A stretch of DNA of 64,000 bases from Versatilivorator sp963663845 (GTDB lineage Bacteria; Acidobacteriota; Terriglobia; Versatilivoradales; Versatilivoraceae), in contig OY760650.2 in NCBI GenBank assembly GCA_963663845.2, forward strand, positions 744,001 to 808,000, in the 5' to 3' direction. Both the position numbers and the translations under genes were made by a program. Of this stretch, positions 57,093 to 64,000 are shown one piece after another (the stretch's first letter is position 1; each line of letters begins with the position of its first letter). The notes under the pieces were generated by a model, which worked only from the letters and a program-made list of their open reading frames with translations, made no database searches and was not told the DNA's origin.

Positions 57093-59783
57093 ATGAAGAC
57101 CATCAATGGATCATTCACTTTGTCGCAGCGGCTGAATGCCGCTCTGAAGATGTCCGGTGGCGCGCGGTTCTACAGATGCGCTTTGCAGGTCAATCCGTTC
57201 GCTTACTTGGCCCGCCACAACAAGCAGACGTCGTTCAAGAGTGAGAATGAGTACAACGCGGCTATCGTCGATGCTTGCCACGAGGTGGGAGTCGAGGTAA
57301 TCGGGGTTACGGACCACTACCGGGTTGCGGAATCCAAGGGTTTGGTGGGGACCGCCCGTACCGCGGGCTTGTTCGCATTCAGCGGATTTGAAGCCGTGAC
57401 AAAGGACGGCGTGCATTTTCTGTGCCTGTTCGATCCGGAAATGGACGACATGCTGGAACGATTCATTGGCGAGTGCGGTGTCCACGACGCGTCAAAGGCT
57501 TCGCCGACGGGAAATCTCGATTCCATTGAACTTCTGGCGCAGGCGAAAAAATGGGGTTCGATCTGCGTGGCTGCACACGTGGCGGCGGATGGCGGGCTCT
57601 TGAGGAAGCTCAACGGACAGCCTCGCGTGAATGCCTGGAAATCGCCGGATCTTCTGGCTTGCGCACTGGCTGGGCCGATTTCAGACGCACCCGTCAGCGT
57701 ACGGCCGATTATCGAGAACAAGGAGGCGGAACACAAGCGTCCGCGTCGCGTAGCGGCGATAAACGCCTCGGATGTGAATAGCCCCGAGGACCTCAAGAAG
57801 CACGGCGCCTCGTCTCTCATCAAGATGTCGAGCGTCTCGGTCGAAGGGTTGCGGCAGGCCTTTCTCGATCCCGAGTCGCGCATTCGGCTGAACAGTGATC
57901 CGCAACCGGAATCGCACGCGGAGTTCCTGGCGGTGACATGGGAAGGTGGTTTCCTGGATGGCACATCCGTTCACTTCAACGGCAACTTGAACGTCCTCGT
58001 GGGTGGGCGAGGCACCGGAAAATCGACAGTGATCGAAAGCATGCGTTACGCTCTAGGTCTTGAACCTCTCGGCCGGGAAGCACGCAATGCCCACGAAGGG
58101 GTAATCCGGCAGGTTCTGCGCGCCGGGACCAAAATCTCCCTGCTGGTGCGGTCGCACAAGCCATCCGTACGATGCTACACGATCGAGCGGTCAGTCCCGA
58201 ATCCCCCGATTGTAAAGGACGAAGCCGGAGAAGTATTGACACTCTCGCCGAAAGACCTGATACCGGATGTGGAGGTGTTTGGACAACACGAGATTTCCGA
58301 ACTGACACGAAGTCGGGAGAAACTGACTTTGCTGCTGGAACGGTTCGTTGAGCGGGATCCAACTGCTTCGGGACGGAAGTCGAAGCTCCGGCTGGAACTT
58401 GAACGTTCGCGCAGTCGCATCGTGGATGTCCGGCGTGAGATGAAGGCGTTTGATGAGCGGCTTGGGGCGCTGCCGGGTCTGGAGGAGACACAGAAGCGGT
58501 TCCAGGAGGCCGGTCTGGAGGAGCGGCTCAAGGAAAAGAGCCTCCTTGTCCGTGAGGAGCGTATCGTCACCAATGTAGCGGAGCGCCTTGATCCGGTCCG
58601 CGCGTTGCATGGTGAACTGGTCGGGATGCTGCCGGTGGATGCGGCTTTTGTCGCTCCGAAAGCCCTGGAAGGACTACCGAATGCGGATATCCTTGTCGAG
58701 AATGGGGTGGTTTTGGCGACCCTGAGCACGAAGCTATGGGCCATCGCCGACGAGCTTGCGACGGCGCTGACGGAAGCAGACAGCGCCATTGCAGGGACCA
58801 AGGCTCGTTGGGAAGAGAAACGCAAGACCGCCGACAAAACTTACGAAAGGCTTCTGCGGGAACTACAGAAGTCACGGATCGACGGCGCCGAGTTTATCCG
58901 CTTGCGAAAGCGGATTGAAGATCTACGGCCATTGAACGAGAAAAGGGGAAACCTGAAACGCGAACTGGGAAATCACGAGGCCCACCGCCGCAAATTGCTG
59001 TCGGAATGGGAGGACATGAAAGCGAGCGAGTACCGTGAATTTCAAAGGGCGGCAAAAAAGGTTTCCCGCAAGCTCCGCAGTCGTGTGCAGGTTGAAGTCA
59101 CCATGGCGGGGAATCGTGAACCGTTGGAACGGCTATTGCGTGAAGTGGGAGGCAATTTGAGTGCCGCTCTGGAGCGACTCCGGTCGGCCGAGCAAATCTC
59201 GTTGCCCGACTTGGCACAGCGTTGCCGAGAAGGCAAAGAAGCGCTGATGAACAACTATTCGTTTCCTGCCGGCTCCGCCGAAAGAATCTCGCAAGCTGAC
59301 CCGGAGCTATTCATGAGAATCGAAGAGCTGGACCTTCCTGCAACAACCAAGATCGAACTGAACACGGCCGCGGACCATGAGCCGCCTACCTGGCAGACAC
59401 TGGAAGCCCTTTCGACGGGACAGAAGGCAACTGCAGTGCTACTGCTGTTGTTGTTGGAGTCTGATGCTCCTCTTGTCGTCGATCAGCCGGAAGATGATCT
59501 CGACAACCGCTTCATCACCGAGGGCGTGGTGCCGATCATGCGGCAGGAAAAAAGGCGCCGACAATTTGTCTTTTCGACCCATAACGCAAACATTCCGGTC
59601 CTTGGGGATGCGGAGTTGATTTTGGGCCTGGCCGCGTCGGGAGAGGGTGGAGAAGGGCGGGCCAGAATTGCAAACGAACACATGGGGTCTATTGATTCGA
59701 AGCCGGTGCGTGAGTTGGTGGAAGAGATCCTCGAAGGCGGCAAGGATGCCTTCGAGATGCGGCGCTCCAAGTATGGATTCTAA
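57093..59783 (+). CDS. TrlF/PPL-like protein: degenerate PHP domain plus SMC-type ATPase
   Basis: An 896-residue protein of two parts. The N-terminal PHP-like domain (about 20-280) has GVEVIGVTDHYRV (about 68) and CVAAHVAADGGLL, but the usual His-x-His metal motif reads CALQVNPFAY (about 30). The rest is an SMC/RecN-type ATPase: Walker A VGGRGTGKSTVIES (about 303), an arginine-rich coiled coil (about 430-690), ABC signature ALSTGQKATAVLLLLL (about 770), Walker B PLVVDQPEDDLDNRF (about 793) and His switch VFSTHNANIP (about 828). PHP-ATPase fusions include the single-gene antiphage system named ppl and the TrlF family. The region is visibly poorer in GC than its neighbours. The start is not certain (GTG 57048 also open). 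The next gene begins three bases after the stop. Confidence 0.8.
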   Translation: MKTINGSFTLSQRLNAALKMSGGARFYRCALQVNPFAYLARHNKQTSFKSENEYNAAIVDACHEVGVEVIGVTDHYRVAESKGLVGTARTAGLFAFSGFEAVTKDGVHFLCLFDPEMDDMLERFIGECGVHDASKASPTGNLDSIELLAQAKKWGSICVAAHVAADGGLLRKLNGQPRVNAWKSPDLLACALAGPISDAPVSVRPIIENKEAEHKRPRRVAAINASDVNSPEDLKKHGASSLIKMSSVSVEGLRQAFLDPESRIRLNSDPQPESHAEFLAVTWEGGFLDGTSVHFNGNLNVLVGGRGTGKSTVIESMRYALGLEPLGREARNAHEGVIRQVLRAGTKISLLVRSHKPSVRCYTIERSVPNPPIVKDEAGEVLTLSPKDLIPDVEVFGQHEISELTRSREKLTLLLERFVERDPTASGRKSKLRLELERSRSRIVDVRREMKAFDERLGALPGLEETQKRFQEAGLEERLKEKSLLVREERIVTNVAERLDPVRALHGELVGMLPVDAAFVAPKALEGLPNADILVENGVVLATLSTKLWAIADELATALTEADSAIAGTKARWEEKRKTADKTYERLLRELQKSRIDGAEFIRLRKRIEDLRPLNEKRGNLKRELGNHEAHRRKLLSEWEDMKASEYREFQRAAKKVSRKLRSRVQVEVTMAGNREPLERLLREVGGNLSAALERLRSAEQISLPDLAQRCREGKEALMNNYSFPAGSAERISQADPELFMRIEELDLPATTKIELNTAADHEPPTWQTLEALSTGQKATAVLLLLLLESDAPLVVDQPEDDLDNRFITEGVVPIMRQEKRRRQFVFSTHNANIPVLGDAELILGLAASGEGGEGRARIANEHMGSIDSKPVRELVEEILEGGKDAFEMRRSKYGF

Positions 59784-59786
59784 GGC

Positions 59787-61028
59787 ATGACAACACGTAC
59801 GGAATTGCTGGAGATCATCAACAATGGAGAAAACTCCGGCGTCGAGTTCAAGCGCGACACTCTTCAAAACCTCGATTTGGCGAAAGAGCTCGTCGCCTTC
59901 TCGAACCTCGTGGGCGGGAAGATTCTTCTGGGCGTTGAAGATGATGGCGGCATATCGGGAATCACTAGAGGAAATCTCGAAGAATGGGTGATGACGACAT
60001 GCCGTGACAAGATCAGGCCGGCAATCATCCCATTCTATGAGATCGTTCGGGACGTCGAGCCCGGAAAGGACGTGGCGGTTGTCCAGGTGACACGAGGATT
60101 CGACGTTCACAGCCTTTGGCATCAGAATGGCAACAGGTACTACATCCGATTTGGCTCCCAAAGCAGGGAAGCGGCTCAAGAAGAGTTACGGCGACTGTTT
60201 CAGCAACGCGGCGCAATCCGCGCGGAACTGCGGCCGGTTTCGGGAGCCGCCATGTCCGATTTGGACCGACGGCGGCTTCGGGACTACTTCCACCGAATTC
60301 GGGAGCAGGAAGTACCTGCAGAAAATGATGAAGCAGGCTGGGAAACCCTTCTCGTCAACACCGAGATCATGAGCGAGGAGGGTGTCGGCGTTGGAGGAAT
60401 GCTGTTGTTCGGGCAGACACCGAACCGCTTTCTGCCTCACGCCGGGATTGACGCCGTGGCCTTTCTTGGGACGGAAAAGGACTACGCCGCACGCGAACGC
60501 AAAGCTTTGCGTGGGCCGATGACACCCTTGCTCGATGCAAATGGGGAGATCGTTGAAAACGGTCTGGTTGAGCAGGCGCTGGAGTTCGTACGTCGCAACG
60601 CACCCGGAACCACCAGGCTTGAAGGTGGGAGGCGAGCAGAAAAACCTGCCTATCCTCGCGAAGTGCTCCGCGAAGGCATCGTCAATGCGCTGATTCATCG
60701 AGACTACCTGCTGACCGGTACAGATGTCGAGTTGAGCATCTATAGCGATCGATTGGAAATCATCTCCCCGGGAAGACTCCCGAACGGGGTGACGCCGGAG
60801 CGAATGCGGGCCGGTACGCGGGCATACCGAAACCACCTCCTCAGAGAGGTCCTGCACGACTACCGCTATCTTGAGCACATGGGAATGGGCATTCCGCGAA
60901 AGATCATCGCAGGGATGCGGAAACACAACGGTACCGAGCCGGAGTTGATCGAGGACGGGGAACGCTTCATCTTGCGGTTGTCGGGATTGCGAAAGGATGG
61001 ATTGAATGAATCAACTCGGGACCGATAG
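59787..61028 (+). CDS. Schlafen/AlbA_2-domain protein with HATPase_c_4-type C-terminus
   Basis: A 413-residue protein. The N-terminal AlbA_2 (Schlafen) domain has SGVEFKRDTL (about 17-26) and AFSNLVGGKILLGVEDDG (about 37-54). A middle region follows, then a C-terminal HATPase-like part with LREGIVNALIHRDYL (about 290), SDRLEIISPGRLPNGVT (about 317) and MGMGIPRKIIAGMRKHNG (about 370). COG2865-type relatives are annotated as transcriptional regulators or helicase-like, and Schlafen domains often act as nucleases in defence genes. It is three bases after the TrlF-like gene with TAAGG as ribosome site, so the two form one operon. Confidence 0.85.
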   Translation: MTTRTELLEIINNGENSGVEFKRDTLQNLDLAKELVAFSNLVGGKILLGVEDDGGISGITRGNLEEWVMTTCRDKIRPAIIPFYEIVRDVEPGKDVAVVQVTRGFDVHSLWHQNGNRYYIRFGSQSREAAQEELRRLFQQRGAIRAELRPVSGAAMSDLDRRRLRDYFHRIREQEVPAENDEAGWETLLVNTEIMSEEGVGVGGMLLFGQTPNRFLPHAGIDAVAFLGTEKDYAARERKALRGPMTPLLDANGEIVENGLVEQALEFVRRNAPGTTRLEGGRRAEKPAYPREVLREGIVNALIHRDYLLTGTDVELSIYSDRLEIISPGRLPNGVTPERMRAGTRAYRNHLLREVLHDYRYLEHMGMGIPRKIIAGMRKHNGTEPELIEDGERFILRLSGLRKDGLNESTRDR

Positions 61029-61169
61029 GAAGTCTGTTCCAATTCAAGTCCTTTCCTTCCGTTGCGATCGGTTTCACAAGCGCAAGCCATCCAATGGCTC
61101 TTCATATCCGCTGACCCGGTCAATGCCCCTGGCCTGGAGTAGACACCTGGAACAAACATCGGTGCTGGA

Positions 61170-62225
61170 TCAACGCAACGCGATCGGGCGCAGGGTGAAG
61201 CCGGCGGTGCTGCCCTTGATCTTGTTGGTGGCGGCGATGTAGCAGAACTCGTAGACCCGGTCGGCCGCCAGCTCCTCCAGGTAGTGGAACTCGGCCACGT
61301 GCACCCCCTGCTCCACCAGCAGGTACTCGTGGACGGGAATGAAGCTGGTGCTTCCCGGCGGGGCCGGCGCCACTTCCAGGCCTGAGGTGTCGGACCCCAC
61401 CATGATGGCTCCCTTCTCTTCCACCAGCCACCTGGCGGCTTCCAGGTTGATGCCGGCCGAGTCGTGGGCCCCGATCTTCTCGTGGTCCCCGCCGGCTTCT
61501 CCCCAGTAGCGCAGGGTCCCGGTGCGCACGAAGACGGCGTCTCCGGGCTTGAGCCGGGTGTCCTGCTTCTCCAGGGCGGCCTCGAGGTCCTTGGGGCCGA
61601 TGGCGGTCCCTCCGGGAAGGGCCTCGACGCCCTGGCGCCCGGCCACGTCGATCAGGACCCCCCGCACCACGATGGGCGGAATGGTGGAGGCGTCGGCCTT
61701 GCGGATGCCGAAGTTGCCGCCCCACTCGGCCTCGGTGAAGCCGTTGTACCAGTGGTCGTCCTCCCCGGTGGTGATGTGCCCCAGGCTGTCGATCTGGGTG
61801 GCCACGTTGTCGTTGATGAACAGGGCGCAGCTATGCCAGGCCAGCCGGGCCGGGTTGACCGAGGGCGCGGTGAAGCCCAGGTCCTGCTGGCGCTTGACTC
61901 CCTCGGGGGTGCGGAAGGAGATGATCTCGCCCGGGGAGTGGCCGGGCCACTTGTAGGAGGTGCGGTCGTAGCTGATGCCCAGGTCGTAGATCCTGCCTTT
62001 CTCGACCAGGCCGACGGCTGCGAGCACGGATGCGGGGGTCATGGCATTGAGGGAGCCCACTTCGTCGTCCTTGCCCCAGACCCAACCCCAGCCCCGGCCC
62101 TTCTTCCAGCCCTTCAGCTCTTGGCCCGAGGGTTCGGCGGCGGTCCAGGCGGTCCCTGCGAGCAGCAGTGCGCAGGCCACGAGCAGGGCCAGCAGCCAAC
62201 GCGTCCATGTGGTTGTGTGTCTCAT
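61170..62225 (-). CDS. Exported cyclase-family (kynurenine-formamidase-like) protein
   Basis: A 351-residue protein with a signal peptide (about 5-30, WLLALLVACALLLAGTAW). The cyclase-family fold shows ATQIDSLGHITTGEDDHWYNG (about 150; His and Asp metal ligands) and SDTSGLEVAP (about 280). GDAVFVRTGTLRYW (about 232) is the family strand. Relatives hydrolyse formylkynurenine or cyclic imides and lactones. ATG 62225 has GGGAGGAG five bases upstream; an in-frame ATG seven codons earlier lies before that site and is less likely. It is convergent with the Schlafen gene, with 141 bases between showing nothing. Confidence 0.85.
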   Translation of the reverse strand: MRHTTTWTRWLLALLVACALLLAGTAWTAAEPSGQELKGWKKGRGWGWVWGKDDEVGSLNAMTPASVLAAVGLVEKGRIYDLGISYDRTSYKWPGHSPGEIISFRTPEGVKRQQDLGFTAPSVNPARLAWHSCALFINDNVATQIDSLGHITTGEDDHWYNGFTEAEWGGNFGIRKADASTIPPIVVRGVLIDVAGRQGVEALPGGTAIGPKDLEAALEKQDTRLKPGDAVFVRTGTLRYWGEAGGDHEKIGAHDSAGINLEAARWLVEEKGAIMVGSDTSGLEVAPAPPGSTSFIPVHEYLLVEQGVHVAEFHYLEELAADRVYEFCYIAATNKIKGSTAGFTLRPIALR

Positions 62226-62340
62226 CCTCTCCTCCCGGAAGTTCATCGCTGGAATACGACGGAATTTTTCCCTGAGAATCTATCGGAGCGGAGGGTGGAA
62301 TTCAAGGGGAGGGAGGGGCTGAGTCCCTGGGAGAGGTGGT

Positions 62341-62505
62341 GCCCCCACCCGGGAGCGCGGGCGTCCCGCCCGCATCCTTAGTCCTGCAAACAGACTCCCA
62401 TCCACGGCACTCCCTTGCAAAGCGCACCGACACCACCTTCAAGGGGAGCTGTTCCATTGCGCCGGGTCTTGTGCGGGCGGGACGCCCGCGCTCCCCGGGT
62501 GGGGC
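62341..62505. repeat. Degenerate mini-RAYT element with facing REP palindromes
   Basis: GGGAGCGCGGGCGTCCCGCCC (62351-62371) faces GCGGGCGGGACGCCCGCGCT (62473-62492). Between them the minus strand reads GCTTTGCAAGGGAGTGCC and GTGGATGGGAGTCTGTTTGC, matching the 3' end of the RAYT gene at 51.1 kb. It is a lone, diverged copy of the 139-base unit, 70 bases before the HigB gene. Confidence 0.65.
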
Positions 62506-62532
62506 GTCCTTGAAATTGCCGTCACAAGTTCT

Positions 62533-62561
62533 TTTTCATGAATCCCAGTGTGGGATATAAT
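62533..62561 (+). promoter_or_regulatory. higBA promoter with palindromic operator
   Basis: TTTTCA (62533-62538), a 17-base spacer, and TATAAT (62556-62561). Between and overlapping the -10 lies the perfect inverted repeat ATCCCA-GTG-TGGGAT (62542-62556), a natural site for the antitoxin helix-turn-helix. Transcription would begin about three bases before the ATG at 62571, so the message is almost leaderless. Confidence 0.65.
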
Positions 62562-62570
62562 GGTGGTTTC

Positions 62571-62864
62571 ATGCGGATCATTGCAAAGCGGACATTGCGC
62601 GTCTTTTGGGAAAGGGATCCCAGAGCAGAACAACCGCTGAAGGCCTGGTACGCAATCGCCGCCAAAGCCGACTGGTCTTCGCCGACGGACGTGAAAGACG
62701 CGTACGGAAACGCGAGCATCGTTAGCAACGATCGCGTTGTATTCAACGTTGGAGGGAACAGGTACCGGTTAATCGTCCGCTTCGATTACACGCATCGAAT
62801 CGGGTTCGTGCGATTCGTGGGAACACATGCCGAGTACGATGCCCTTGATGCGTCCAGCGTTTAG
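62571..62864 (+). CDS. higB: HigB-type toxin (mRNA interferase)
   Basis: A 97-residue protein of the RelE/HigB superfamily, which cuts mRNA on the ribosome. Seen: MRIIAKRTLRVFWERDP (start), PLKAWYAIAAKADWSSP (about 28), NRYRLIVRFDYTHRIGFVRF (about 65-84) and the family end VGTHAEYDALDA. The length is that of HigB. Toxin-first order, as in other higBA loci. The stop is nine bases before the antitoxin start. It has little upstream leader and no clear ribosome site. Confidence 0.88.
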   Translation: MRIIAKRTLRVFWERDPRAEQPLKAWYAIAAKADWSSPTDVKDAYGNASIVSNDRVVFNVGGNRYRLIVRFDYTHRIGFVRFVGTHAEYDALDASSV

Positions 62865-62873
62865 GAGTTCGAC

Positions 62874-63251
62874 ATGACTATCAAACCGATCAAGAGTGAG
62901 TCTGACTACGACGAAGCATTGACCGTAATTGACGGCCTGATGGGCGCCGCACCCGACACACCTGAAAGTGACACACTCGAGGTTCTTGTGACCCTTGTGG
63001 AGGCTTACGAAGCCGTGCGCTGGGCCATCGACGCTCCGGACCCGATCTCGGCGATCATGCACGTCATGGAGTCCCGCGGCCTGCGCCAGAAAGACCTTGC
63101 AGCGCTCATCGGTTCCCAGCCACGCGCTTCAGAAGTGCTCAGCCGTCGCCGCTCTCTCACTCTGCCGATGATTCGCGCCTTGTCGATCGAATGGAAACTT
63201 CCGGCCGATGTGCTTGTGGGTGAGTACGACCTCGCGAATACACAGTCGTGA
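62874..63251 (+). CDS. higA: HigA-type antitoxin (helix-turn-helix)
   Basis: A 125-residue antitoxin. The N-terminal half (IKPIKSESDYDEALTVIDGL) is the HigA toxin-binding type; the C-terminal half is an XRE-like helix-turn-helix, LRQKDLAALIGSQPRASEVL (about 78-97) then LTLPMIRALSIEWKLPADVL. It should neutralise HigB and bind the palindrome overlapping the -10. AGGAG precedes the ATG. A REP palindrome follows at 63256. Confidence 0.88.
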   Translation: MTIKPIKSESDYDEALTVIDGLMGAAPDTPESDTLEVLVTLVEAYEAVRWAIDAPDPISAIMHVMESRGLRQKDLAALIGSQPRASEVLSRRRSLTLPMIRALSIEWKLPADVLVGEYDLANTQS

Positions 63252-63255
63252 AAGG

Positions 63256-63290
63256 TGCGGGCGGGACGCCCGCGCTCCCGGGGGGCGGGA
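63256..63290. repeat. REP palindrome
   Basis: GCGGGCGGGACGCCCGCGCT followed by CCCGGGGGG, identical to the REP units at 50440 and 50471. It lies four bases after the higA stop and could form a transcript-end hairpin. Nothing else is seen up to 63374. Confidence 0.75.
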
Positions 63291-63374
63291 ATCCTCCCAC
63301 CGCATCAGCCTGCGCCTGGCGGCTCGGCTTCTGCGACTCCCCCTCAAGGGGGGAGTGATACTTATGTGGGACGG

Positions 63375-64000
63375 TCAGGGAGTTGCCGCCTCGGCGGCTT
63401 TTCTCTCGGCGATTTCCTTGGTGAGGCTGGGGGAGTTGGCGATATCTTCGGCGGAAAAGACCTTGCCCTTGATGCGAAGCTTGACCATTTCCCTGACAGG
63501 CTCGAAGCGGACGAAGACGTCCTGGCTGAGCGGCCCGCGAATGGCCGAGGTGTCCAGCTCCAGTCTGATCTCGCCGGAAGTTCCGGCAGGAACGTGAAGG
63601 GTCTTGGTCCGATCGAGAAGCCACTTGGGCCCGTAGATCCTCTCGATGACAAGGTCCTCCGACCCCGGGTTGCGAAAGGCAAATCGAGGCCTCACCAGGT
63701 CTCCCTGGGCAGCCCAGTCGAAATCGTAGACTGTTTCCTCGAACTCGGCGGCCGTGTCTTTGCCTCTCTTGGCGTAGTAGTACTCCTGGAAGATCTCGGC
63801 GTCCGTCCTGGGAGGGTCGTTGGGGTCCAGGAACCACTCCCCGGCCTCAAGCTTCCAGCGAAACTTCTTCGGGACCTTCACCCGGCCGGCCACCACCGCC
63901 GCGACCACCTCCCGTTCCACCTCGACGATGGCCGAACGCCTGCCTTCCTCCAACTCCACCCCCAGCACGTTGAAGCCGGTAACGGTCCCCTTGGCCGATC
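63375..64000 (-). CDS. DUF1573-like protein, 5' end cut by window edge
   Basis: The minus-strand frame is open to base 64000, so the gene starts outside; a GTG at 63968 is an internal codon (upstream codons read SAKGTVTGFN). At least 208 residues are present. The C-terminal half has RPRFAFRNPGSEDLVIERIY and LHVPAGTSGEIRLELDTS, then VFVRFEPVREMVKLRIKGKV, typical of the DUF1573/ASH immunoglobulin-like fold, in which a DUF1573 strand supplies the FRNPG turn. The N-terminal part (VPKKFRWKLEAGEWFLDPND) is not recognised. Likely exported; signal not visible here. Confidence 0.7.
   Translation of the reverse strand, partial: SAKGTVTGFNVLGVELEEGRRSAIVEVEREVVAAVVAGRVKVPKKFRWKLEAGEWFLDPNDPPRTDAEIFQEYYYAKRGKDTAAEFEETVYDFDWAAQGDLVRPRFAFRNPGSEDLVIERIYGPKWLLDRTKTLHVPAGTSGEIRLELDTSAIRGPLSQDVFVRFEPVREMVKLRIKGKVFSAEDIANSPSLTKEIAERKAAEAATP

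Overview
The window reads as high-GC chromosomal DNA from a Gram-negative environmental bacterium, most likely an acidobacterium or a close relative. The supporting genes are a paired DUF1501 protein and planctomycete-type cytochrome (PSCyt1/DUF1549/DUF1553) protein, a DUF6807 lipoprotein, a HupE-like protein, a TonB-dependent receptor with a carboxypeptidase-like front domain, and a pilMNOPQ cluster. The taxonomic assignment is inference. The genome is unusually rich in short dispersed palindromic repeats and in elements related to REP-associated (Y1/HUH) transposases.

Layout. 0.1-5 kb: a D-2-hydroxyacid dehydrogenase, a LarA-like protein, a TonB receptor and a small hypothetical gene, all on the minus strand. 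5-11 kb: inositol monophosphatase, HupE-like protein, DUF6807 lipoprotein, CPBP protease and a conserved hypothetical. 11-15 kb: accD-folC-MFS, then tRNA-Arg(CCG). 15-24 kb: a coiled-coil membrane protein, the DUF1501/DUF1553 pair, an exported three-gene set (serine hydrolase, Tat protein, SMP-30-like protein) and an amidohydrolase. 24-28 kb: hydantoinase/oxoprolinase A and B. 28-29 kb: a Y1-transposase element with 184-bp inverted arms. 29-33 kb: accB-accC-thiE-FAD oxidoreductase. 33-34.4 kb: an IS630-type insertion with a split transposase. 34.5-45 kb: type IV pilus assembly genes pilM-pilN-pilOP(fused)-pilQ, surrounded by membrane-anchored coiled-coil genes, six of which are promoter-leader-gene cassettes in two clusters; a HEAT-repeat protein and a DUF2085 protein lie between the clusters. 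45-46.2 kb: a second long-arm Y1 element. 46-49.5 kb: acyl-CoA dehydrogenase, a small membrane protein and a DHH phosphoesterase. 49.5-51.5 kb: a REP-transposase gene between REP arrays and a six-fold 139-bp tandem repeat that is an internally deleted copy of the transposase itself. 51.5-56.5 kb: a three-gene glycosyltransferase operon. 57-61 kb: a lower-GC two-gene cassette (TrlF/PPL-like PHP+SMC ATPase, then Schlafen/AlbA_2 protein), the best antiphage-defence candidate here. 61-64 kb: a cyclase-family protein, a HigBA toxin-antitoxin pair with a visible operator, and a DUF1573-like gene cut by the window end.

The most unusual structures are (i) the coiled-coil cassette family, whose members keep conserved ends and vary in the number of coiled-coil repeats, each behind a conserved leader with a covarying hairpin; (ii) the tandem mini-RAYT array; (iii) two Y1 elements with long inverted arms, one of which has lost a catalytic histidine; and (iv) the TrlF-Schlafen cassette. 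All gene functions are read from motifs by eye; no database search was run.
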